Assembly (NCBI RefSeq): GCF_043497005.1
Contig: NZ_JBIEKE010000001.1
Span: 868,001-932,000 of the forward strand
Origin: Halobacillus_A sp043497005
GTDB taxonomy: Bacteria > Bacillota > Bacilli > Bacillales > Halobacillaceae
Direction of reading: 5' to 3'
Length of the DNA: 64,000 nucleotides
Below, piece after piece: positions 51,485 through 59,679 of the stretch. Numbering within the stretch: position 1 is the stretch's first letter; each line of letters opens with the position of its first letter. The position numbers and the translations under genes are program-made. The notes under the pieces were generated by a model that was not told where the DNA came from, ran no database searches, and saw nothing but the letters and a program-made list of their open reading frames with translations.

Positions 51485-51736
51485 GTGAGGAGAAATCCAG
51501 GTATTATTTCTTCTGTTTTATTTTTAATTAGTTTAGTGGCATATACTTCAATGCTGTTTGGTAATGAAATCTTTTTATTTACCGGAGTAATTGTTTCTAT
51601 AATAGGGAAGGTGTTCGCACTGTTTTCTAAAAAAGGTATATACAGAAAGATTGGATTGATTGGTAATGGATTGATAGTCTTAGTTTTAATAATCGTTCCC
51701 TTAATTGTCACTACATTTTTCTGGAATACTCCTTAA
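51485..51736 (+). CDS. Small membrane protein of unknown function
   Basis: A hydrophobic protein of about 83 residues (RRNPGIISSVLFLISLVAY ... PLIVTTFFWNTP). The start is uncertain: GTG 51485 is very near a GGGGGAGGAA site, while ATG 51425 has none. It lies just downstream of the previous small gene. Confidence 0.55.
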   Translation: MRRNPGIISSVLFLISLVAYTSMLFGNEIFLFTGVIVSIIGKVFALFSKKGIYRKIGLIGNGLIVLVLIIVPLIVTTFFWNTP

Positions 51737-51788
51737 TTCCTGCAAGGGAGTACTAAACGAAGAGGAAGAAATTAATAATTTGCGTAGG

Positions 51789-52022
51789 TTATATAACCCA
51801 AATTATCAATAGAAATATAATAATAATAAAAAAGGCTCCTGTTTTATATTTTTTCTCCTTGTATATCATTGCAAAGGTTAGAGTACTGCCTATAATCAAC
51901 CCGACAGTAATTAGAGTGTAATTAATAATAATGCTGTCAGAAGTGTTAACATTAATGATGTAAATGATCATTATTAAAGGCAGTATTACATAAGAAGCTA
52001 GCTTATCGAAATTTATATACAT
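51789..52022 (-). CDS. Small membrane protein of unknown function
   Basis: A 77-residue protein made almost wholly of two or three hydrophobic helices with YKEKKYKTG between the last two. GGAGGGG lies before ATG. It faces the preceding small genes. Confidence 0.55.
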   Translation of the reverse strand: MYINFDKLASYVILPLIMIIYIINVNTSDSIIINYTLITVGLIIGSTLTFAMIYKEKKYKTGAFFIIIIFLLIIWVI

Positions 52023-52310
52023 ACAACCCCTCCATATATGAATTACATTTCATTCTGACTCAACATTTCCTGATTCTCCTCTCTTACTCAAAATAACATT
52101 TCTGTACAAAAAAGATAATGACCTCCACTCTTTTTCTGTTTCTTCGGCAAGCAGACGTTTTTTTAGATCGAACGCGCACCTGGTATTATTGTGCCTTTCA
52201 TTTTTAAAAATTTAATATTGAATTCTCCATTTATTATGTAATAATAGTAAAACAGATTAAATTGTTAGAAAAAATACAATATTATTAATTTTGATCAGGG
52301 GGGATTCGAG

Positions 52311-53561
52311 ATGTCTGATACCAGGACGGCGATGATCGTCGGCGGGGGAATAGGCGGGCTAGTTACGGCTCTTAAACTTCACCGCGTTGGCGTGTCGGTG
52401 CGTGTCTTTGAAAGTGTAGAAACGATTAAAGCATTGGGGGTTGGAATTAATCTATTACCTCATGCGGTGAAGGTTCTGACGGAACTTGACCTGGATGATG
52501 AGCTTAAAAAGGAAGGTCTTCCAACGGCTGAGCTTATTTATGTAAATAAGTTCGGCAAGAAGATTTGGCAGGAGGATCGTGGGCTGAATGCCGGCTATCA
52601 TTGGCCTCAATATTCGATCCATCGCGGCCGGCTGCAAATGATTTTGCTGAATGCTGTTAAAGAACGCATTGGTGAGGATGCTGTTTATACGGGTCATCAC
52701 TTGCATTCATTTCAAATGTTTGGTGACAAGGTAACCGCTCATTTTAATAATAAAAAAACTGGGGAACATGCGGGTACGTATAGCGCCGATACTATGATCG
52801 CAGCCGATGGCATCCATTCGGCCGTCCGTAAATTCTACTACCCAAATGAAGGAGAGCCGAAATTCAGTGGCAGGATTTTATGGCGTGGTATGACAGAATC
52901 CGCTTCCTTTATGACGGGTAAGTCGATGATTATGGCTGGTTATCAGGATCAAAAATTTGTGGCCTATCCTGTATGTCCAAGAGCGAATGAAAATGGGCGC
53001 TCTCTTGTCAATTGGATTGCTGAACTGAAAGTGGATGATGAATTGATTTCACAGGCAGACTGGAATCAGGAAATCGATAAGGAAAAATTTGCGCCTTATT
53101 TTGCTGATTGGGATTTTGGCTGGTTGAATGTCCCCCGGTTAATTGAAGAAACAGATGCTGTTTATGAATTCCCGATGGTTGACCGTGATCCGGTCCCTCG
53201 TTGGACATTCGGGCGTATAACCTTGCTTGGAGATGCTGCCCACCCGATGTACCCGATTGGATCGAATGGAGCGTCGCAGGCGATTCTTGATGCTGAGGCT
53301 TTAGCCCAGACCTTTGCAGAAGAGCCGAATACCGAAGCTGCTTTACTAGCCTATGAACAAGCAAGACTGGAACCAACAGCTAATATCGTTCGAACGAATC
53401 GGCAGAACGGGCCTGAAGTCGTCATGCAGATGGTCGAAGATCGTGCGCCTGATGGTTTTGATAAGTTGGAAGATGTGATTACGTATGATGAGCTTGCGGA
53501 AGTTGCTAATAAATATAAAAAGCTTGCCGGTTTTGATCGGGAGACATTGAATAGTAAATAG
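52311..53561 (+). CDS. FAD-dependent aromatic monooxygenase
   Basis: A 416-residue class A flavin hydroxylase: VGGGIGGLVTALKLHRVGV binds FAD, AADGIHSAVRKFY is the DG motif, and LLGDAAHPMYPIGSNGASQAILDA the second FAD motif. These enzymes hydroxylate salicylate-like or hydroxybenzoate-like compounds with NAD(P)H and O2. It is the first gene of a cluster with a Dabb protein and an aromatic-acid carrier. AGGGGGG precedes ATG. Confidence 0.92.
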   Translation: MSDTRTAMIVGGGIGGLVTALKLHRVGVSVRVFESVETIKALGVGINLLPHAVKVLTELDLDDELKKEGLPTAELIYVNKFGKKIWQEDRGLNAGYHWPQYSIHRGRLQMILLNAVKERIGEDAVYTGHHLHSFQMFGDKVTAHFNNKKTGEHAGTYSADTMIAADGIHSAVRKFYYPNEGEPKFSGRILWRGMTESASFMTGKSMIMAGYQDQKFVAYPVCPRANENGRSLVNWIAELKVDDELISQADWNQEIDKEKFAPYFADWDFGWLNVPRLIEETDAVYEFPMVDRDPVPRWTFGRITLLGDAAHPMYPIGSNGASQAILDAEALAQTFAEEPNTEAALLAYEQARLEPTANIVRTNRQNGPEVVMQMVEDRAPDGFDKLEDVITYDELAEVANKYKKLAGFDRETLNSK

Positions 53562-53571
53562 GAGTGCAGCT

Positions 53572-53865
53572 ATGATCGAACACATTGTATTAGTTAAGTT
53601 TTCTCAGGAAACAACAACTGAACAGAAGCAGGAGCTGATCCGCCGGACACTGCGGCTGAAGAACATAATCCCGGGAATCGTGGATATTCAGCAGGGGATC
53701 AATTTTTCCAATCGCAGCCAGGGGTATGAAGTCGGACTGACCGTGCGGTTTAAGGATAGGGATTCTCTGGAAAATTATGGGCCGCATCCCGCCCATCAGG
53801 AAATTGTTTCTTATTTGAAAAATATCGGTCTCGAAGACAGTATTATTGTGGATTTTGAAATCTAA
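53572..53865 (+). CDS. Dabb (stress-responsive A/B barrel) protein
   Basis: A 97-residue protein: MIEHIVLVKFSQETTTEQ, then VGLTVRFKDRDSLENYGPHP and AHQEIVSYLK, typical of the dimeric alpha-beta-barrel Dabb family. Ten bases after the monooxygenase. Family members include decarboxylases and cyclases; a helper step on the hydroxylated product is plausible. Confidence 0.9.
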   Translation: MIEHIVLVKFSQETTTEQKQELIRRTLRLKNIIPGIVDIQQGINFSNRSQGYEVGLTVRFKDRDSLENYGPHPAHQEIVSYLKNIGLEDSIIVDFEI

Positions 53866-53932
53866 GCTTATTTTTAATCTTAAACTTTAGTGCTTAAACG
53901 CGTTAATTTAAAATTTCGCAGGGGGGATTTTT

Positions 53933-55288
53933 ATGAAAGCTGTTCATCCAGAACAAATTATTGATAACAGTCGCTTTCGTTCCTTCCATTTTTCTATTAT
54001 TTTCTGGTGCTTCTTCATCATTCTTATGGATGGGTATGATGTAGTCATTTATGGCTCGGTTGTCCCTTCCTTAATAGAAGAGTGGAACATATCTTCCGTA
54101 ACAGCAGGGGCCATTGGAAGCTATACTGCTGCCGGCACGGCTGTCGGTGCTGTACTTTTCGGATTATTGGCTGATAAACTGGGCCGAAAGAATGTCATCC
54201 TGCTATGTACCATCCTTTTCAGTTTGTTCACCGCCCTGTCGGCATTTGCTGCAGGACCGACGATGTTTACGGTATTCCGGGTGATTGCGGGACTGGGACT
54301 TGGCGGAGTTATGCCGAACGTAATTGCACTCTCCACTGAATATGCCCCGAAAAAAATCAGGGCTGCGATGGTTTCCTTTATTTTTTGCGGGTACTCGATC
54401 GGAGCCATTGCGGCTGCATTATTCAGTAAATCCATTTTACCTGCGCTTGGCTGGCAGCCGATTTTCTGGATCGCAGGTCTGCCCTTATTGTTGATCCCTT
54501 TTATCGCAAAAAGTCTTCCAGAATCAGCAAGCTTCCTGTTAGCCAAAGGGAAGGAAGATAAATTAAGGGAACTCTTGCAAAGAATCGATCCGGAAACAAC
54601 ACTAGATGAGAGTACTACATTTGAGAAGCCTGAGCCTGCAAGAAAAGGCCTTCCACTGTTGAAACTTTTTGAAAAGAAACGGGCGATCAGCACGATTATG
54701 TTCTGGATCTCCTGCTTCTCCTGTTTTGTACTTATCTATGCGATGAATACCTGGCTGCCGAAATTAATGATCGAAGCGGGGTACAGTTTGAGCTCAAGTT
54801 TAGTGTTTGTCGCTATGATGAATGTCGGTGCCATCGTCGGCACAGTTATTTTTGGCAGACTCGCGGACAAGTGGGGCTTTAAAAAAGTAATGGTTCCGCT
54901 TTATATTGTCGGAGCTGTGGCCTTGGCCAGTATCGGTCTGACACAGAATCTTATGTTGGCCTACCTGTTAATTGGGATGATCGGGGCTGCATCTGTTGGT
55001 GTGCAGAATATCAGCAATGCCTTTGTTTCTCAATACTATCCCCCTTCCATGCGTTCCACCGGGGTGGGGGCTGCAATGGCATTTGGCCGGGTAGGCGGCA
55101 TCTTTGCTCCAACATTTGTCGGTATTCTTTTAACCTTGAACATGTCTGCCCAGGTGAATTTTACTGTCATCGCCATGGCCGCTGTTCTTGGGGGTGCAGC
55201 GATTTTGTTTGTTCAGGAAAAACATGCTCATTATAATAGAGAAGAGAAATCGTATGATGGGGACGGTAAAAGGAAAGAAGTTGTATGA
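53933..55288 (+). CDS. MFS aromatic acid:H+ symporter (AAHS family)
   Basis: A 451-residue, 12-helix transporter: MDGYDVVIYGSVVPSL is the AAHS Asp-Gly-x-Asp motif in helix 1, GLLADKLGRKNV the MFS loop, and RLADKWGFKKVM its second-half copy. It imports benzoate- or hydroxybenzoate-type acids, fitting the monooxygenase next to it. Confidence 0.92.
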   Translation: MKAVHPEQIIDNSRFRSFHFSIIFWCFFIILMDGYDVVIYGSVVPSLIEEWNISSVTAGAIGSYTAAGTAVGAVLFGLLADKLGRKNVILLCTILFSLFTALSAFAAGPTMFTVFRVIAGLGLGGVMPNVIALSTEYAPKKIRAAMVSFIFCGYSIGAIAAALFSKSILPALGWQPIFWIAGLPLLLIPFIAKSLPESASFLLAKGKEDKLRELLQRIDPETTLDESTTFEKPEPARKGLPLLKLFEKKRAISTIMFWISCFSCFVLIYAMNTWLPKLMIEAGYSLSSSLVFVAMMNVGAIVGTVIFGRLADKWGFKKVMVPLYIVGAVALASIGLTQNLMLAYLLIGMIGAASVGVQNISNAFVSQYYPPSMRSTGVGAAMAFGRVGGIFAPTFVGILLTLNMSAQVNFTVIAMAAVLGGAAILFVQEKHAHYNREEKSYDGDGKRKEVV

Positions 55289-55301
55289 GCTTATGATATG
55301 T

Positions 55302-55340
55302 AAAAACAAGCTGGGTCACTGCTGCCCAGCTTGTTTTTAA
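55302..55340. terminator. Terminator after the aromatic-acid cluster
   Basis: AAAACAAGCTGGG and CCCAGCTTGTTTTT pair around TCACTGCTG: a strong rho-independent hairpin. Confidence 0.88.
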
Positions 55341-55547
55341 TGGCTCAATCATAATTCCCTCACAAGAATTCTTAGCTAAAAGACTTAATATCAAGTCTAA
55401 GCGATAGTTACAAAGTGGCTGTGGTTTAGTGTGGAAATGAACTAGTGAAGCAAATGAATTGAATGATCAAGGGAAAAAGAAGAATAATAAAATGGTGCAT
55501 TATACTATTTTTATATCTCGCTAAAATTAGGAAAAGGTGTGGTTTTT

Positions 55548-56588
55548 ATGAAAGCTGTGCAAGTCACAGGATATGGGGATGCCGATAAGTTAAAAGTAGT
55601 GGACATTCCTATCCCTGAACCAAAGGAAAATGAAGTCCTGGTAAAAGTAAAAGCATGTGCTATTAATAATACGGAAATCTGGATGAGAGAAGGGGCCTAT
55701 GGTACGGGGGCTAAGTCCGGCTGGAGACCAGAAGGGGTGCAATTCCCGCGTATTCCTGGATCAGATATAACTGGAGAAATTGTGAAAGTTGGCAGTCAAG
55801 TAGATGAATCCATGTCAGGAAAAGATGTCGTTTTATTTCCTTTTACTTCTAGTGGGGAAGAAGGGAGTGAACATATCTCTGAGGATATGTCATTTATAGG
55901 ATCAGAATATGATGGGGGTTATGCAGAATACGTAGTATGGCCTGCGGAGCTTTGTTATGATATGCCTCTTGCTTCTTATTTAGAAAGTGCCGCTTTTTCA
56001 GTAAGCGGGTTAACGGCTTGGCATATGGTCAAACAAATTCAGGTTCAACCTGGAGAGACGATAATGGTCACAGGGGCAAATGGTGGAGTGGGTTCTTTAA
56101 ATGTCCAAATTGCATCTAAAGTGTTTGGTGCTAACGTTATTGCAATTGTAGGTGACTTAAATGATGAGAAGATAATGAAAGAATTAGGTGCCACATACGT
56201 TTTATCCTATAAATCCGAGAATCTTGCAGAAGAAATTTTAGAGGCGAATGAAGGGCCGGTTGACTCTGTGCTGGATGTGGTAGGGGATGCTTTGTTTCCC
56301 ACCTCTATACAAGTATTGAAAAAAGGCGGCAAATTCTGTATCTCCGGGTCCGCTGGCGGCCAAAAAACAAACCTTGATTTTAGGACAGTGTATCTTAAAC
56401 ATATTACAATGTATGGATCTGTGCTGGGGACAAGATCAGAATTTAAAGATATGCTGCAGGCGATAGCTGAAGGTAAAATAAAGCCAGTCATCGACAAAAG
56501 CTTTCCTTTAGATAAAGCCAAAGAAGCTCAAGTATATTTTAAGAAAAAGGGGAAATTAGGAAAGATCTTATTACTCTCTGAAGAATAA
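55548..56588 (+). CDS. Zinc-independent MDR oxidoreductase (quinone-reductase-like)
   Basis: A 346-residue medium-chain dehydrogenase: MKAVQVTGYGDADKLKVVD, IPGSDITGEIVKVG and the NAD(P) loop VTGANGGVGSLNVQIA. The catalytic zinc Cys position of alcohol dehydrogenases is Asn here (AINNTEIW), so it is more like quinone oxidoreductases or crotonyl reductases. ATG 55548 with AAAGGTG; single-gene unit. Confidence 0.88.
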   Translation: MKAVQVTGYGDADKLKVVDIPIPEPKENEVLVKVKACAINNTEIWMREGAYGTGAKSGWRPEGVQFPRIPGSDITGEIVKVGSQVDESMSGKDVVLFPFTSSGEEGSEHISEDMSFIGSEYDGGYAEYVVWPAELCYDMPLASYLESAAFSVSGLTAWHMVKQIQVQPGETIMVTGANGGVGSLNVQIASKVFGANVIAIVGDLNDEKIMKELGATYVLSYKSENLAEEILEANEGPVDSVLDVVGDALFPTSIQVLKKGGKFCISGSAGGQKTNLDFRTVYLKHITMYGSVLGTRSEFKDMLQAIAEGKIKPVIDKSFPLDKAKEAQVYFKKKGKLGKILLLSEE

Positions 56589-56700
56589 GTCAATTTGTAT
56601 TTGTGAAACTTTTGTGAAAATAGGCTTTACTTTAAGGAAAGGTTCATATATAATTTCCAATGTAAGAAAAAATTATCAGAAAGCGAGGTCGAAACCAATG

Positions 56701-56766
56701 ATGAACACGTTAACTTTGAATCAAGCTGTACAACTAAATCGACCTGCGCTATTTATTAGACCCTAA
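56701..56766 (+). CDS. Possible 21-residue leader peptide
   Basis: A promoter (TTTACT at 56627-56632, TATAAT at 56649-56654, 16-base spacer) is followed by GCGAGGTC and a short frame MNTLTLNQAVQLNRPALFIRP ending at 56766, or from ATG 56698 one residue longer. Three terminator-like hairpins follow. It could be a regulatory leader or a small-RNA locus with a chance frame. Confidence 0.4.
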   Translation: MNTLTLNQAVQLNRPALFIRP

Positions 56767-56794
56767 AACGTTATTCTAAAAATAGGTTCATAAC

Positions 56795-56956
56795 AGCCGC
56801 AGGTAGTGCATATTGTATTCCTGTGGCTTTTTTGCGTCTTCATAAACGAAGAGCTTTAAAGCAGAGCCGCAGGATCCCTGTGGCTTTTTTGGGCCTTCAT
56901 GAACAAAAAGCTGTTTAAAGCGGAGCCACAGGACACGGACACCTGTGGCTTTTTGT
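56795..56956 (+). repeat. Three tandem GCCGCAGG/CCTGTGGC terminator-like hairpins
   Basis: Stems begin at 56795, 56864 and 56923 and each ends CCTGTGGCTTTTTT or CCTGTGGCTTTTTG. Units two and three also share ttcataaacgaagagcttt / ttcatgaacaaaaagctgtt before the stem. The repeat period is about 60 bases. They separate the leader-like frame from the YrzI-type genes and may be stacked terminators or a family of small RNAs. Confidence 0.7.
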
Positions 56957-57022
56957 TATGGAATCAAAGGGTATTTTTTACTCTTTTGATATAATCTTAC
57001 ATTTTTAAGGAGGTGAGCAATG

Positions 57023-57160
57023 ATGACCATGCATTTCTTTATTTTTACGATTCGTGTAAACCGGCGGGAAAAACAAACGTATTCACCGCTGCCTGGTTAC
57101 CGACCGAGTGCTCATGATCAATGGCTGGACCGAAAAGCAACTGCCAAAAATATTTTCTAA
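57023..57160 (+). CDS. YrzI-family micro-protein, copy 1
   Basis: 45 residues: MTMHFFIFTIRVNRREKQTY at the start and QWLDRKATAKNIF at the end. A hydrophobic strand followed by a basic-polar tail is the YrzI pattern. The second of two adjacent ATGs is used, seven bases after a perfect AAGGAGGTG. TATAAT lies at 56990-56995. In B. subtilis the yrzI transcript carries several such tiny genes. Confidence 0.75.
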   Translation: MTMHFFIFTIRVNRREKQTYSPLPGYRPSAHDQWLDRKATAKNIF

Positions 57161-57177
57161 GAAAGGGAGTGTAACCG

Positions 57178-57240
57178 ATGGCTGAACTATTGAGGATTGA
57201 ATTTATGAACTGGTTAAATGCGGAGAAGGATTCCGCTTAG
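57178..57240 (+). CDS. 20-residue peptide between the YrzI genes
   Basis: A frame with AGGGAG eight bases before ATG and ending NAEKDSA. Its place between two YrzI-type genes, and its Glu-Lys near the end, recall the tiny S1025 frame of the B. subtilis yrzI transcript that is cut by the ribosome-associated nuclease Rae1 during translation. That parallel is from memory of the system, not from alignment. Confidence 0.55.
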   Translation: MAELLRIEFMNWLNAEKDSA

Positions 57241-57266
57241 TGACAATCACGTAGGAGGAATAAACG

Positions 57267-57404
57267 ATGAGAATTAACTTTTTGATTTTTGTAATATCAT
57301 TTGAAAAAATGGCGCCGGAAGATAGAGATCGTTCGGCTGAGCGTGCCCGATTAATTAGTGATCGCATAAACGAAAGAAAAATGAAACAACGTCAATTGTA
57401 TTAA
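57267..57404 (+). CDS. YrzI-family micro-protein, copy 2
   Basis: 45 residues, the same length as copy 1: MRINFLIFVISFEKM and then a charged helical tail SAERARLISDRINERKMKQ. AGGAGG precedes ATG by eight bases. The two copies share the hydrophobic start but little else. Likely cotranscribed with the 20-residue peptide. Confidence 0.7.
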   Translation: MRINFLIFVISFEKMAPEDRDRSAERARLISDRINERKMKQRQLY

Positions 57405-57498
57405 TAAATCTCCGCTTTTGGAGGCAAATATTAAATAACACATTTGAGCTGCTATGACTCTAACTTCTACTGGAGTCTGGCAGCGCACATTTAAATAT

Positions 57499-57548
57499 GG
57501 TGCCTGACTCCCGCTCTGCTAAAGCGTTAACGCAGTGGGGGCAGGCAC
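57499..57548. repeat. GTGCCTG-type palindromic repeat
   Basis: GGTGCCTGACTCCC and GTGGGGGCAGGCAC enclose GCTCTGCTAAAGCGTTAACGC. The inner CTAAAGCGTTAA also lies at about 58550, and the layout equals that of the hairpin at 23600-23655. An upstream hairpin (GACTCTAAC ... GGAGTC) at about 57456-57480 is probably the terminator of the YrzI unit. Confidence 0.7.
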
Positions 57549-57621
57549 TTCTACTAAAAAAAGAAAAAAGTGGGTAAAGTCACCCGTCGATGATCTTATC
57601 CACTAATCTTAGTATGTTTTA

Positions 57622-58359
57622 TTAAACAGCTTTTTTCCTGAAAAATATACTTACAAAATTAGCCGCTTTTATTTTAGGGTGTAAGAAAGGTGAAACGTGA
57701 ACTTTATATTCTTTTTCTTGAATAGCCTTTTTCAACTGATCAATGGTTGTGCATTCCGGAATTTCATTAAAGGTACATCCGTAGTGAAAACGCTGATCAG
57801 CACTACTGCCGCTCACAGCACCGATTTGAAGGTGAGAAGCTAAAGCTTCCATTTCAGTTTTCATAGTATTCCCATATCTGTATAAGTCTTTTCCGTTAAT
57901 TTCGAGAGCATCAAACTGTTTTAAGGTTTCGTCTTTATGATGGAGCCAAGGATTGGCTTCTCTTAAAGGGTGAGCTGCAATTTTCAATACATGATGATGA
58001 TGAACTAACTCCATCAATTCGTCCGCACGGATCCCCTTCTCTTGAAGACTTAGCTTCTTATAAATGAGCTTGACAGTCTCCCGATCAGCAATAATTAAAA
58101 AGCTCCCTTTGTCTTTAACATTAACTTGCATGCCAGGAAACACTTTTAGTCCATTTACATCATAATAATCATTTACATAAGGGAAGTTGTTATCGAGCAT
58201 GTTATAGAAATTAGTAAAATTAGGGTGGTTAACATTTTCCGTTAAAGCTAACGCATCTAGTCCATTTAAGCTTGCTTCTTCCATTTTTTTAATAAATTCA
58301 TCTAAAGTAATGGGTGATTTTCTTGATAGATTTGCGTGGGTATGAAAGTCAATGTGCAT
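57622..58359 (-). CDS. PHP-domain metal-dependent hydrolase
   Basis: A 245-residue protein beginning MHIDFHTHANLSRKSP, the first PHP motif, followed by LALTENVNHPNF, KIAAHPLREANPW and GAVSGSSADQ in the usual order for metal ligands. PHP proteins are phosphoesterases or polymerase-associated nucleases; this short form is probably a phosphoesterase. AAGGAGAG precedes ATG. The gap 58360-58604 holds half of a GTGCCTG-type repeat. Confidence 0.88.
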   Translation of the reverse strand: MHIDFHTHANLSRKSPITLDEFIKKMEEASLNGLDALALTENVNHPNFTNFYNMLDNNFPYVNDYYDVNGLKVFPGMQVNVKDKGSFLIIADRETVKLIYKKLSLQEKGIRADELMELVHHHHVLKIAAHPLREANPWLHHKDETLKQFDALEINGKDLYRYGNTMKTEMEALASHLQIGAVSGSSADQRFHYGCTFNEIPECTTIDQLKKAIQEKEYKVHVSPFLHPKIKAANFVSIFFRKKAV

Positions 58360-58604
58360 TTAGCTCTCTCCTTTGTTTTTACTAACGAATCATCAGCTCA
58401 AGTAAGATCCTAACTATCTATTATTGTAATCAAACATTATTAAGGGAATTATTGTAATATGTTTACTCAATGTAAATTTTTCTGAGGTATATTAATTTAC
58501 TGATAATATCGAGTGGCAGAATAGTGGAAGATGTGCCTGACCCTCTGCTAAAGCGTTAAATCCCCGGTGTTGACTGAACGCGCTGAACCGTCAAACTACC
58601 TTGC

Positions 58605-58751
58605 GTGCAGGTGGGCAAGTTCTTTCCTCAGAAAATAAAAGGAGAAAATGGTACGCTGGTCGAATTCAAGTTGACTTCAAAAGACGAGGGAACGATACTT
58701 AAAGTAGTTGAAAGCGGCTTTTCAAACCTCGTGGAGCCGCATATAAAATGA
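58605..58751 (+). pseudogene. SRPBCC/AHSA1 remnant (C-terminal)
   Basis: An open stretch without a start reads GKFFPQKIKGENGTLVEF then KLTSKDEGTILKVVESGF and SNL before a stop at 58751. This is the last third of an AHSA1-type SRPBCC protein (compare 3520-3990). The beginning is missing and upstream lies a truncated repeat. Confidence 0.65.
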
Positions 58752-58794
58752 AGCACTAATAATTAGAAGAAATAAATAAAATAAGGGCGGTTAA

Positions 58795-59054
58795 ATGATT
58801 CTGGAAGCGGTAATGCTGCAAGTTAAGCGCAACCCTTTCGAGAACCGTCTACAATCATATCATCCATGCACGGCTACATATCCCACAAATTGCAGCGATG
58901 TATGGAAGTTCAGGGGAAATGTTTAGTGAAGTGGGAAACATTAGAAGACCATACCGTTGGATTTAGGCAATCGAAAGAATATCAAAAATGGAAGAGCCGA
59001 TTACATCATTCCTATGCCACCTTTCCAGAAGTTGAACACTTTGAGATTAAGTAA
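58795..59054 (+). pseudogene. Antibiotic-biosynthesis-monooxygenase (ABM) domain protein, frameshifted
   Basis: MILEAVMLQVKRNPFE reads into a stop in the first frame, while another frame carries STIISSMHGYISHKLQRCME and then VKWETLEDHTVGFRQSKEYQ, WKSRLHH and EVEHFEIK to 59054. Together these give an ABM protein of about 95 residues with one shift near 58836 and a small deletion at GKCLVKWE. The later ATG at 58866 has no site, so the gene appears dead. Confidence 0.7.
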
Positions 59055-59136
59055 AGGGCGTAGGTATAGACTGTATAACTTTGGAAAATTAAAAAGTAAG
59101 GTAAAATTGATTTAGATATTTCTAGGAGGGATTATT

Positions 59137-59430
59137 TTGACAGCAAATAAAAGTCAGCGGGTATGTGAAAAAGGACATAAGTATTACAAAAGTAGTGATT
59201 GTCCTACTTGCCCTGCATGCGAGAGAGAGAAAAAACCTCAAAGCGGCTTCCTATCAAAACTAAGTTCACCGGCCAGAAACGCCTTAGTTCATGAAGGAAT
59301 TGATAGTTTGCAAAAGCTTTCCCTGTATACAGAAAAAGAGATTCTAAAACTTCATGGCATGGGACCAGCATCCTTGCCAATTTTGAGAACTTCCCTAGAG
59401 AAAGCAGGTTTATCATTTAAAATAAAATAA
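59137..59430 (+). CDS. RpoA-CTD-like helix-hairpin-helix protein with zinc knuckle
   Basis: A 97-residue protein: CEKGHKYYKSSDCPTCPAC provides four Cys and a His for zinc, followed by LSSPARNALVHEGIDSLQKL and EKEILKLHGMGPASLPILRTSL, the fold of the RNA polymerase alpha C-terminal domain. It may bind DNA or polymerase. TTG start seven bases after AGGAGGG. Function unproven. Confidence 0.82.
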   Translation: MTANKSQRVCEKGHKYYKSSDCPTCPACEREKKPQSGFLSKLSSPARNALVHEGIDSLQKLSLYTEKEILKLHGMGPASLPILRTSLEKAGLSFKIK

Positions 59431-59679
59431 TTTATTGTTCCAACAGGATACGAGCAAGAGGACATATAAAGGAAACTATTTTGGTGATTAAAAACTCAAA
59501 GAAATTTTCCTGGCGTCCGGAAATAGAGTAGTAACTTTTTAGATGAAACGGTACAATGTTAAATATCTGAATATTATGAATGAGTATGTAAAGGGGCTGG
59601 TATTATGAAAAACAATAATAAGGTGGTAAACATAGGTCGGATCGTTCTTTAGTTTAAAAATTTAGTAGGAGATGAGCGG

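Noticed and set aside
56795..56956. Three repeats with regular spacing that at first look like a small CRISPR array
   Set aside because: The units are self-complementary hairpins each ending in a T run, spacers are similar to each other, and no cas gene is present.
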